Shown one piece after another: positions 1-5,881 of a DNA stretch of 6,947 bases. The position numbers and the translations under genes were made by a program. The DNA lies in assembly GCA_031289975.1 (NCBI GenBank), contig JAITOM010000251.1, positions 1 to 6,947 on the forward strand, written 5' to 3'. Origin of the DNA: Methanobrevibacter sp. (GTDB lineage: Archaea > Methanobacteriota > Methanobacteria > Methanobacteriales > Methanobacteriaceae). Below the pieces are notes generated by a model. That model made no database searches. It was not told the DNA's origin and was given only the letters and a program-made list of their open reading frames with translations. The number at the start of each line of letters is the position of its first letter. Position 1 is the stretch's first letter.

Positions 1-96
1 AAATAATAATTTTTATTTATTTATTTTTAAAAATAATAATTATAATTTTTTTAATTAAAAATTTGACATTTATGATGTAATTTAAAAAATTTCATT

Positions 97-112
97 ATTG
101 AACTTGTTCAAT
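97..112. repeat. Near-palindrome abutting the 43-bp repeat
   Basis: ATTGAAC-TT-GTTCAAT is a perfect 7-bp inverted repeat with a 2-bp centre. It overlaps the first bases of the 43-bp array. It could be an extra stem in a terminator region or a protein-binding site; the sequence does not decide which. Confidence 0.6.
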
Positions 113-221
113 TAGAAAAACGAAGTTTTTCTTTAGTGAAATTTTTTATTTCAATTAGAAAAACGAAGTTTTTCTTTAGTGAAATTTTTTATTTCAATTA
201 GAAAAACGAAGTTTTTCTTTA
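109..221. repeat. 43-bp tandem repeat, 2.6 copies, hairpin-forming
   Basis: Copies begin at 109, 152 and 195 with an exact 43-bp period; the third copy is cut short at about 221. The copies look identical by eye. Each holds an 8-bp stem AGAAAAAC/GTTTTTCT around a GAA triloop (114-132, 157-175, 200-218). The two full units also contain a second inverted repeat, TGAAAT-5 nt-ATTTCA (137-153 and 180-196). The array lies 47 bp beyond the stop codon of the minus-strand membrane-protein gene. The hairpin sequence is symmetric, so it presents a U-rich 3' arm on either strand. Confidence 0.9.
114..218 (-). terminator. Putative terminator region of the membrane-protein gene
   Basis: Three identical stem-loops follow the stop codon of the minus-strand gene at 268. 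On the minus strand each stem has a CUUCG-type apex (C-UUC-G) and a U-rich 3' arm (GUUUUUCU). Archaeal termination mainly needs U-tracts and hairpins are optional, so the U-rich arms may matter more than the stems. The symmetry would also let them act on plus-strand transcripts arriving from the left. The role is inferred from position and structure. Confidence 0.4.
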
Positions 222-267
222 CTTACAAACATTATTTCATACACTATAGAACATTTTATCATTATTA

Positions 268-1356
268 TTATTTTTTGATTTTTTCATTGTCAAAAATGCC
301 TTCAATTTCTTGGCTGTTAGTAAATTTTCCAATGATTTTGGAATCAGCATTTTTAACCTTATCTTCTGAATAGCCGTAGTAGGGTAGTAAAGGAAGACCA
401 ATAAATATAGGTAACCAAAATGAAATACCTCGTTCAATTATGGTAACTGCTGCAGCAATTTCGTTTGGTACTCCTACAGAAGCAAATAATCCCATCATCA
501 TAAGCTCAACAGCACCTAAACCACCAGGAAGTAAGGGTACCATACCAACCAATGTGGAAATAATGAATATTTCTGCAATAACAAATATATTAATATTACT
601 ACTTCCAAATGCAAGGAAAATAAGGTACATTCGAAATATTTCAAAAAACCATATTATAAAAGATAAGGGTAAAGCTTTATAGAGAATATCTTTATCTTTA
701 AGCATTATTTTCATGGTGTCTTGAAAGCCGGTAATCGCTTTAACAATTTTTTTCTCTAAGGCTTCATGATCTTTTTTATAAAATTTTTTAATTATTTTTA
801 AAGCAAGTGATATAATTTTTTCTGCAAATTTTTTATTCACTGACGTATAAATTATTACAATAAATAAAAATGTTATTAATATTACAGCTAAAACCATAAT
901 TGCAATATATTCCTCATTTGGGGGGGTAAATAAAATTAATGTGCTTATGGTTACAATAGCTAAAATTAGGAATGGAACTGTATCTAAGGTCCTATCAGCA
1001 ACTGTAGTTGCAAGAGTAGATTCAAATGGAGATTTTGTTTTTGAAGAAAGAATATATGCTTTAACTGGTTCTCCACCACCACTACTGCTTGGAGTAATAT
1101 TATTAACTGCTAATCCAATTATAATCATGGGTACGAGTTTAATGGATTTAATATTAATATTAGCTATTTTGTTAACTATGTGCCATCTAATAGCAAAAAG
1201 AAAAAATGATAGTATTTGAACTATAAGAGCAAATAAAACATATTTAAAATCAGCCATTTCTAATTTTTCTATTAATTCATTAAAACCTACAAAATAAGCC
1301 ATTGTTCCTATTACTATTATTCCAAATAAGAAGAATAAGGGTGTTTTATATTTCAT
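268..1356 (-). CDS. Flippase-like / LPG-synthase-TM (UPF0104) integral membrane protein
   Basis: The product is 362 residues, the usual length for stand-alone archaeal members of the lysylphosphatidylglycerol-synthase TM / UPF0104 family. Members are polytopic membrane proteins, and several are thought to act on lipid-linked substrates, possibly as flippases; the substrate here is unknown. Hydrophobic stretches run through about residues 7-25, 38-57, 75-87, 126-145, 150-172, 228-250, 256-277 and 285-322. Family motifs are visible: TPSSSGGGEPVKAY at 88-101 (a conserved loop), ADRTLDT at 120-126, PLLPGGLGAVE at 274-284 and ERGISFWLP at 308-316. A basic segment (about 174-206) lies between the two hydrophobic halves, and the C-terminus (about 330-362) is charged and probably cytoplasmic. 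The ATG at 1356 gives a normal N-terminus with a first TM segment at once. No good Shine-Dalgarno site precedes it. The gene is transcribed away from the rest of the window and appears monocistronic. Confidence 0.88.
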   Translation of the reverse strand: MKYKTPLFFLFGIIVIGTMAYFVGFNELIEKLEMADFKYVLFALIVQILSFFLFAIRWHIVNKIANINIKSIKLVPMIIIGLAVNNITPSSSGGGEPVKAYILSSKTKSPFESTLATTVADRTLDTVPFLILAIVTISTLILFTPPNEEYIAIMVLAVILITFLFIVIIYTSVNKKFAEKIISLALKIIKKFYKKDHEALEKKIVKAITGFQDTMKIMLKDKDILYKALPLSFIIWFFEIFRMYLIFLAFGSSNINIFVIAEIFIISTLVGMVPLLPGGLGAVELMMMGLFASVGVPNEIAAAVTIIERGISFWLPIFIGLPLLPYYGYSEDKVKNADSKIIGKFTNSQEIEGIFDNEKIKK

Positions 1357-1402
1357 AACTATCGTTTACATTTTATTAAAGATTAAATATCATATTAATA
1401 TA

Positions 1403-1418
1403 ATTCTAAATTTAGAAT
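1403..1418. promoter_or_regulatory. Perfect 16-bp palindrome, candidate operator
   Basis: ATTCTAAATTTAGAAT is a perfect palindrome with no mismatch. It lies 47-62 bp upstream of the membrane-protein start on the minus strand, between a TATA-like element (1445-1452) and the ATG. At that place a bound dimeric regulator could block initiation or early elongation. The regulator is unknown. Chance palindromes are common in AT-rich DNA, but this one includes a symmetric C/G pair and full 8-bp arms. Confidence 0.45.
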
Positions 1419-1444
1419 GCATAATAATACTATAAAATTTATTT

Positions 1445-1452
1445 TATATAAA
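1445..1452 (-). promoter_or_regulatory. Putative TATA box of the membrane-protein gene
   Basis: The minus strand reads TTTATATA here, matching the archaeal TATA consensus. Initiation about 25 nt downstream would start the transcript near 1423, giving a leader of roughly 65-70 nt that contains the 1403-1418 palindrome. The surrounding DNA is so AT-rich that other TATA-like sites exist, so confidence is low. Confidence 0.3.
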
Positions 1453-1663
1453 TATTTTATTAGATGTTAATAAAATCAGTTATATACCTATTGTTTTATA
1501 AAAAGTATATTTACAGTCATTATTGAAAAGTTCTTAAATTTTAAAATGATGATTTTTTTATTAAATTATCCGATCTTAAATATCATTTTATAAAAGTCTA
1601 TAATTTTAAATAATATAAAATATATTTTGATTGATATAAATAATTTTAAATTGATGTCTTTTA

Positions 1664-1838
1664 TAGTGTTTTGTGAATTTATCTATTTTTATTTTCAAAA
1701 AATTTTTTATAAAATATTTTTTAAAAAAGTTGATATTTATCTTTTAAATTAAAATTAAAACATTATGAACCAATTGTAAATTATAAATATTTAATTGAAT
1801 TTATATAAATTAAAAATAATTAATTTCACAAAACACTA
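1664..1838. repeat. 14-bp inverted repeat pair bounding 175 bp
   Basis: TAGTGTTTTGTGAA at 1664-1677 is the exact reverse complement of TTCACAAAACACTA at 1825-1838. Each arm has four G/C positions, so it is less trivial than the surrounding A/T runs. The 147 bp between them are AT-rich and non-coding. I see no clear target-site duplication outside the arms, so a small mobile element (MITE) is possible but not supported. Confidence 0.55.
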
Positions 1839-1848
1839 AAATTTTAAA

Positions 1849-1902
1849 TTGCAAAAAATTTGGTTTCGTACTATATTATAGTATTTCTCCAAACTTTTGC
1901 AA
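1849..1902. repeat. 54-bp imperfect hairpin
   Basis: Three paired blocks stack in register: TTGCAAAA with TTTTGCAA (outer), TTTGG with CCAAA (middle), and TACTATA with TATAGTA around a single T at 1876 (inner). Internal loops of about 1-2 and 5 nt separate the blocks. About 20 of 27 positions per arm pair, and the pairing includes G/C in every block. It could be a structured RNA, a terminator or a symmetric protein-binding site. I cannot match it to a known RNA family. Confidence 0.6.
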
Positions 1903-2270
1903 CATTTATTTAAAAATTTTTATTAAAAATTATCCTTTAAATTATTCAAATTTTAATTTAAAATGATATTAAACTTTTTTAAAAATTCAATGAAAATATA
2001 TTATGGTAATAAAGTTAAGAGAAATACTATAAATGTAAATAAATTTTTAAATTTTTTCATTGTTTATAAAATAGATATCTTTTTTAATAAAAATGCATAT
2101 AATATAGACCAAATACTCTAATTATATCAGATATAGAACATAATAACAAATTAAAAAATAAAAATAGCCAAAATTTGTTCTTCAAATATTTAGTTGTAAA
2201 TACTATAATTATATTTATGGATTTTACGAATTTTTATTTTTTAATTAAAATTGAGATAAATGAACTAAAA

Positions 2271-2354
2271 ATAACCAAAGGTATATAACTGCTTGGTTAC
2301 AAAAATAACCAAAGGTATATAAATACTTGGTTACAAAAATAACCAAAGAGAAAA
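2271..2354. repeat. 34-bp tandem repeat with alternating TAACCAA/TTGGTTA arms
   Basis: Units start at 2271, 2305 and 2339 with an exact 34-bp period; the third holds only the first part. Within the array TAACCAA occurs at 2272-2278, 2306-2312 and 2340-2346, and its reverse complement TTGGTTA at 2293-2299 and 2327-2333. Inverted half-sites thus alternate with centre spacings of 21 and 13 bp. A degenerate half-site, TAATCAA, follows at 2355-2361. There are no spacers, so it is not a CRISPR array. It ends some 40 bp before the ATPase start codon. Confidence 0.92.
2282..2322 (+). promoter_or_regulatory. TATA boxes inside the 34-bp repeats
   Basis: TATATAA occurs at 2282-2288 and 2316-2322, each framed by a TAACCAA/TTGGTTA pair and preceded by AAAGG, an A-rich BRE-like stretch. 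Initiation about 25 nt downstream would fall near 2311 or 2345, the latter on the third TAACCAA half-site. A regulator bound to the half-sites would cover both the TATA boxes and the start sites. Promoter function is inferred from position and consensus. Confidence 0.55.
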
Positions 2355-2396
2355 TAATCAAAAATTTCTTAATAAAAAAGTTCAATATGTGAAAAA

Positions 2397-3830
2397 ATGG
2401 AAGATGAAAGAGTAACTGATTATATATTTGATAAAATAATCGAAATTGAAGATTTAAATAGAAATTTAATTGAAAAAAAAATAGTCACTGAACATAGAGA
2501 AATATATTTTAGAATAAAAGAACATATAGATGAATTCTTAGAAGGATATAGTGAAAATAGATTCATGACATTAGCGGGTTTAAGAGGGGTTGGTAAAACT
2601 ACTGTTCTGATTCAGATTTATGATTACTTGAAAAATAAAAGAAACATTCCTGAAGAGCGAATTCTCTATTTTTCAGCAGACGAACTTAAAGATTACTTGG
2701 GAAAAAATATATTTGAAGTTATAACTGCTTTTATTGGGAATATACACGAAACAAGTCCTGCGAAATTGGATAAAGAACTATTTATTTTTATTGATGAATC
2801 ACATTATGATCCCAAATGGTCAAAAGCAGGGAAGATTTTCTATGATAAAACAGAGAAAATATTTTTTATCTTTACAGGATCATCAGCATTAAACATTGAA
2901 ATGAATGTTGATGCAGTAAGAAGAATAAAACAAGAACCCGTTTTTCCAATGAACTTTCATGAATATCTTTTATTAAAAAATAAAATAAATTCACCAGAAG
3001 ATTATGATAAAACATTGCAAGAATTAGTTTTAAAAGGGAAAGATATAGAAAAGATGAGAAAAAAAGAAAAACAGATGAGAATGAAATTAACAAAACTGGA
3101 TAAACCTCTTGAAAAGGAATGGAAAAATTTTTTATTAGTTGGAAGCTTCCCATTTGGACTAAAAATAGAAAACAATGAACTTTATAGAAGAATATTTAAA
3201 ATGATCGGTAGAATAATAGAAAAAGACATTTTTTCATTAAAATCATTTAACACAGATTCAATATCTACAATTTCACAGATTATTAGCTATATTGGACTTC
3301 AAGATCCTGGAGGAACTTCAAATAAAAAACTTGCAAGAGTTTTGTCTAAATCACAAAAATCCATAAGAGAAATTTTAGATGTGCTGGAAAAAACACAGCT
3401 AATTTTTAGTGTAAAACCTTATGGGAATGCTGGAAAACAAATAAGAAAACCATGGAAGTATTATTTCATTTCATCCAATATAAATGCATCCTTAAGATAT
3501 AAATTAGGAAAATACAATAAAAATGACAGACAATTTTTAGGTATTTTAGCTGAAAATCATGTAGCAACTTATTTTTTTAAAATAAAAGAAACTGAAAACC
3601 AATATTTAAATATATTTTATGATTCAGGCGATAATGGAGTAGATTTTTTAATAGACACTGGAGAAAATATTATTCCAGTAGAAGTAGGAATAGGAAAAAA
3701 AGATAAAAAGCAAATAAAAAAAGCAATAGCTAAATACAAATCAAAATACGGAATAATAGTCTCAAACACAACAAGCCAAATAAAACAAGACGGTGATGTG
3801 ATTTACATTCCTTTAATTAGTATTCCATGA
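2397..3830 (+). CDS. AAA-type ATPase with wHTH and C-terminal DUF4143-like region
   Basis: The product is 477 residues and resembles the stand-alone archaeal/bacterial ATPases of the AAA_14-DUF4143 type (COG1373). Walker A is GLRGVGKTT at 61-69, Walker B LFIFIDESHY at 128-137, and a sensor-like IFTGSSA at 158-164. A long N-terminal extension of about 55 residues precedes the P-loop. Residues about 197-245 are rich in Lys/Glu (KMRKKEKQMRMK) and probably helical or coiled. A winged-helix-like segment spans about 285-345. The C-terminal part has a PD-(D/E)XK-like layout: E386, D416 in GVDFLID and E429 in PVEVGIGKK, but the usual Lys two residues after the last Glu is Gly431, with Lys434/435 nearby. 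The ATG at 2397 has a weak GTGA site (2389-2392) in front. Upstream lie TATA boxes set in 34-bp repeats, which suggests tight control. Cellular role unknown; the family often lies in mobile or variable regions. Confidence 0.85.
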   Translation: MEDERVTDYIFDKIIEIEDLNRNLIEKKIVTEHREIYFRIKEHIDEFLEGYSENRFMTLAGLRGVGKTTVLIQIYDYLKNKRNIPEERILYFSADELKDYLGKNIFEVITAFIGNIHETSPAKLDKELFIFIDESHYDPKWSKAGKIFYDKTEKIFFIFTGSSALNIEMNVDAVRRIKQEPVFPMNFHEYLLLKNKINSPEDYDKTLQELVLKGKDIEKMRKKEKQMRMKLTKLDKPLEKEWKNFLLVGSFPFGLKIENNELYRRIFKMIGRIIEKDIFSLKSFNTDSISTISQIISYIGLQDPGGTSNKKLARVLSKSQKSIREILDVLEKTQLIFSVKPYGNAGKQIRKPWKYYFISSNINASLRYKLGKYNKNDRQFLGILAENHVATYFFKIKETENQYLNIFYDSGDNGVDFLIDTGENIIPVEVGIGKKDKKQIKKAIAKYKSKYGIIVSNTTSQIKQDGDVIYIPLISIP

Positions 3831-3932
3831 ATGACCTATTAAATGTCAAAAAGGAATTTATCAAATATCTGTTGAAAAAACTAAAGAATAAATAGTTGGA
3901 AATGTTATAATTTAGATTTCTAAACATCTTTT

Positions 3933-3970
3933 ATTTTTGATACTTATTTATGTGTATATGTATCAAAAAT
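3933..3970. terminator. 11-bp perfect stem-loop between the two ATPase genes
   Basis: ATTTTTGATAC at 3933-3943 pairs exactly with GTATCAAAAAT at 3960-3970 across a 16-nt loop. It lies about 100 bp after the first ATPase gene and is followed by TTTTATATAG. It may end the first ATPase transcript. It could equally be an operator beside a distal TATA-like site (about 3971-3978) for the second gene. Confidence 0.4.
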
Positions 3971-4037
3971 TTTATATAGTATGAAATAAACACTTATAAT
4001 TGTATTTTTTAAGATTTTAAAAAAATAATCACATATG

Positions 4038-4089
4038 AATGTAACTTTTTTAATATTTGTGAAAATAACATTTATAAATGTAACTTTTT
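4038..4089. repeat. Direct repeat upstream of the second ATPase
   Basis: AATGTAACTTTTT occurs at 4038-4050 and again at 4077-4089, 39 bp apart. The second copy overlaps the ACATTTATAAATGT palindrome. The first is preceded by ACATATG at 4031-4037, which looks like a decayed version of the same palindrome. Duplicated operator half-sites are a reasonable reading. Confidence 0.65.
4068..4081 (+). promoter_or_regulatory. TATA box embedded in a perfect palindrome
   Basis: ACATTTATAAATGT is a perfect 14-bp palindrome whose core TTTATAAA (4071-4078) is a good archaeal TATA box. Initiation about 25 nt downstream would fall near 4100, leaving a leader of only about ten nucleotides before the ATG at 4112. 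A repressor recognising the palindrome would directly exclude TATA-binding protein. Confidence 0.5.
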
Positions 4090-4111
4090 AAATAACTTAT
4101 ATTTGATTAAA

Positions 4112-5305
4112 ATGATTAAAAGAGAATTATATTTGAAAAAAATTAGGTCTTTAATAGGTAAAGATGTTATAAAGGTTTTAACAGGGATTAGAAGGTGTGG
4201 AAAATCTTCTATGTTAAATTTAATTATTGAAGAATTAATAGAACAGGGAATAAACAAAGATAATATAATTTTAATCAATTTTGAATCTGCAAAATATATG
4301 AATATTGACTCTTCAACTAAATTAAACAAATTAATAAAAAATTTAACAAAGGATTTGAAAGGACTCATATATCTATTCTTTGATGAAGTACAAAATGTTA
4401 AAAATTGGGAAAAGTCAATAAATAGCTATAGAATAGATTTAGATGCGGAAATATTTATAACTGGTTCTAATGCTAATTTACTATCTGGAGAATTAGCTAC
4501 CCTTATAGCTGGAAGATATATTGAAATAAAGATTTATCCATTTTCTTTTAAAGAATCATTGAGATTAAATAAAGATGCAGATGATAAAAAATTCTTCACG
4601 GAGTATTTAAAATATGGAGGTATGCCTTTAGTACTTCAACTTGATCAAAATGAAAAAATAGATTATTTAAGAGATCTATACAACTCCATTATTCTAAAAG
4701 ATATTGTACACAGAAATAACATTCGAGAAGTGGATTTATTCGACAAATTAATTAAATTTTTAATGGATAATCTTGGTCGTACGTTCTCTGCAGAAAGCAT
4801 TTCAAAATTTTTCAAAAATGAAAATAGAATAGTTTCACGAGACACTATCTACAACTATTTAATCCATCTTCAAAATGCCTGTTTAATACATAAAGTACAA
4901 AGAGAAGATTTAATTGGAAAAAAAATATTGAGGATTAATGAAAAATATTATTTCACTGATCATGGGTTTAATGAAACAATAGCTGGAAAAAATATTAAAA
5001 ATATAGGTCAAATACTTGAAAATATTGTTTATATTGAATTTTTAAGAAGAGGATATGAAATATATGTAGGGAAATTAAATAATGCTGAAATAGATTTTAT
5101 ATGTAAAAGTTATGAAAAAACTATTTATGTTCAAGTATCCTATTTACTTGCCAGTGAAAAAACTATTGAAAGAGAATTTGACCCTTTGTTAGAAATCAAA
5201 GATAATTATGAAAAGATTCTCATAACCATGGATGAAGTGGATTTTTCACAAAAAGGCATAAAACACTGGAATATAATAGATTTTTTAAAATCCGAAGATT
5301 TATGA
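4112..5305 (+). CDS. AAA ATPase, AAA_14 / DUF4143 family
   Basis: The product is 397 residues, normal for this common archaeal/bacterial ATP-binding family (COG1373). Walker A is GIRRCGKSS at 25-33, Walker B LIYLFFDEVQN at 85-95, sensor 1 IFITGSNA at 114-121, and the AGR motif at 133-135 precedes IYPFSFKE. The family's YGGMP motif is at 168-172. A winged-helix segment lies at about 212-265 (FSAESISKFF, VSRDTIYNYL). The C-terminal nuclease-like fold shows E303, E326 and D328 in AEIDFI, and VQVSY at 340-344 where active nucleases carry ExK; this replacement is usual in the family. I chose ATG 4112 (MIKRELYLKK) over TTG 4103 because homologues typically begin MIKRE and a weak TGAT site (4104-4107) precedes it. 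The gene seems to have its own promoter. It is a different, shorter subfamily from the ATPase upstream. Function is not established. Confidence 0.9.
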   Translation: MIKRELYLKKIRSLIGKDVIKVLTGIRRCGKSSMLNLIIEELIEQGINKDNIILINFESAKYMNIDSSTKLNKLIKNLTKDLKGLIYLFFDEVQNVKNWEKSINSYRIDLDAEIFITGSNANLLSGELATLIAGRYIEIKIYPFSFKESLRLNKDADDKKFFTEYLKYGGMPLVLQLDQNEKIDYLRDLYNSIILKDIVHRNNIREVDLFDKLIKFLMDNLGRTFSAESISKFFKNENRIVSRDTIYNYLIHLQNACLIHKVQREDLIGKKILRINEKYYFTDHGFNETIAGKNIKNIGQILENIVYIEFLRRGYEIYVGKLNNAEIDFICKSYEKTIYVQVSYLLASEKTIEREFDPLLEIKDNYEKILITMDEVDFSQKGIKHWNIIDFLKSEDL

Positions 5306-5306
5306 A

Positions 5307-5357
5307 TCTTATTTTTTAAAAATATTATATAAAATTATTTTATAATTTAAAATAAGA
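5307..5357 (+). terminator. Possible terminator after the second ATPase
   Basis: Two nested inverted repeats follow the stop codon: an outer 9-bp pair (5307-5315 with 5349-5357) and an inner 8-bp stem (5328-5335 with 5337-5344), with T-runs at 5312-5317 and 5338-5341. They are nearly all A/T, so stability is low, but U-tracts alone suffice in many archaea. Confidence 0.3.
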
Positions 5358-5619
5358 ATATTACTAATGGAATTGATGAATTTATAGCTATTTAATATTT
5401 TTTGTTCAAACTTTTATTTTAAGTGAATTGAGAAATTTAGGAAAATCTTTATTTTCATGTTTTATAAAGTGTTAAATGTAAAATTGAGGAGTTTGTAATA
5501 TTAGAATAATTATAAATAAAAGTTTAGAATATAATTAAATTATAATGTTTTGTAAACTTATTTTTATCTATATTCAACTTTTAAATAAATATTTTAGAAA
5601 TAGTATATAATAAAATATT

Positions 5620-5667
5620 TCTTTAAATATAAATTAAATTTTATCTTTAAATATAAATTAAATTTTA
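5620..5667. repeat. 24-bp perfect tandem duplication
   Basis: The 24-bp unit at 5620-5643 (starting TCTTTAAATATAAATT) is repeated exactly at 5644-5667. Its composition is almost wholly A/T. It probably arose by replication slippage; no function is apparent. Confidence 0.85.
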
Positions 5668-5845
5668 AATTTTTATTATTTTTTAATATTAATTATTATA
5701 ATATATTTATTTAAATAAATAATTTGTATAATTATTAAAATTCAATAATTAACAATTTCAATTAAAATAAAATTTTAATTAAAATCCAATTCAACTTTTA
5801 ACATGAAAAAATTAATTTTACAAAAGAATGTATCTAAAATTTTTA

Positions 5846-5854
5846 TTATATTTA
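5846..5854 (+). promoter_or_regulatory. Putative TATA box of the toxin-antitoxin operon
   Basis: TTATATTTA lies 28-36 bp before the toxin ATG at 5882. Initiation about 25 nt downstream would give a transcript with a very short leader, which fits the lack of a well-spaced Shine-Dalgarno site before the toxin. Confidence 0.35.
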
Positions 5855-5881
5855 TTAAAATCAAATAGGGTTTGTTAGTTC

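Larger units (their letters stand above)
1419..2270. other. Long AT-rich non-coding region
   Basis: No credible gene is visible in this stretch; all frames are broken by frequent stops and only tiny open frames remain (for example a 23-codon ATG frame from 2217 that runs into the 34-bp repeats). It holds the structures listed separately: a 14-bp inverted repeat pair (1664-1677 and 1825-1838), a 54-bp hairpin (1849-1902), and minor palindromes such as AGATATCT at 2073-2080 and TATATC-A-GATATA at 2123-2135. It separates the divergently transcribed membrane-protein and ATPase genes and is far longer than two promoters need. Confidence 0.6.
5306..5881. other. AT-rich non-coding region
   Basis: No convincing gene is present. 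Just past the ATPase stop, TCTTATTTT (5307-5315) pairs with AAAATAAGA (5349-5357) and encloses a perfect TATAAAAT-T-ATTTTATA hairpin at 5328-5344, which may serve as a terminator. A 24-bp tandem duplication lies at 5620-5667. AATTAAAAT-AAA-ATTTTAATT (5760-5780) is a perfect but A/T-only inverted repeat. The final 40 bp contain the likely promoter of the toxin gene. Confidence 0.55.

Noticed and set aside
179..373. Plus-strand open frame from 179 across the repeat end
   Set aside because: It begins in the hairpin repeat and overlaps the 3' end of the membrane-protein gene; its composition is low-complexity Phe/Tyr/Lys.
941..1219. Plus-strand open frame inside the membrane-protein gene
   Set aside because: It lies antisense to a well-supported protein with family motifs and has no recognisable features of its own.
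1664..1838. Insertion sequence with terminal inverted repeats
   Set aside because: No transposase remnant lies between the arms and no target-site duplication is visible outside them.
2217..2288. 23-codon ATG frame upstream of the first ATPase
   Set aside because: It is very short, lacks a ribosome-binding site and ends inside the 34-bp repeats.
2271..2354. The 34-bp repeats as a small CRISPR array
   Set aside because: The units follow one another directly with no unique spacers, include TATA boxes and end in a partial unit; no cas gene is nearby.
2872..3153. Minus-strand open frame within the first ATPase gene
   Set aside because: It is an antisense shadow of the ATPase coding sequence; its Phe/Leu/Ser-rich translation comes from A-rich codons on the other strand.
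4103..4111. TTG 4103 as start of the second ATPase
   Set aside because: The ATG at 4112 gives the MIKRE N-terminus typical of the family and sits a few bases after a TGAT ribosome-binding site that overlaps the TTG.
4072..4368. Minus-strand open frame across the start of the second ATPase
   Set aside because: It runs antisense through the Walker A region and the promoter palindrome; no motif or ribosome-binding site supports it.
5760..5780. AATTAAAAT-AAA-ATTTTAATT as a regulatory hairpin
   Set aside because: It is wholly A/T in a wholly A/T neighbourhood, where such symmetry is expected by chance.
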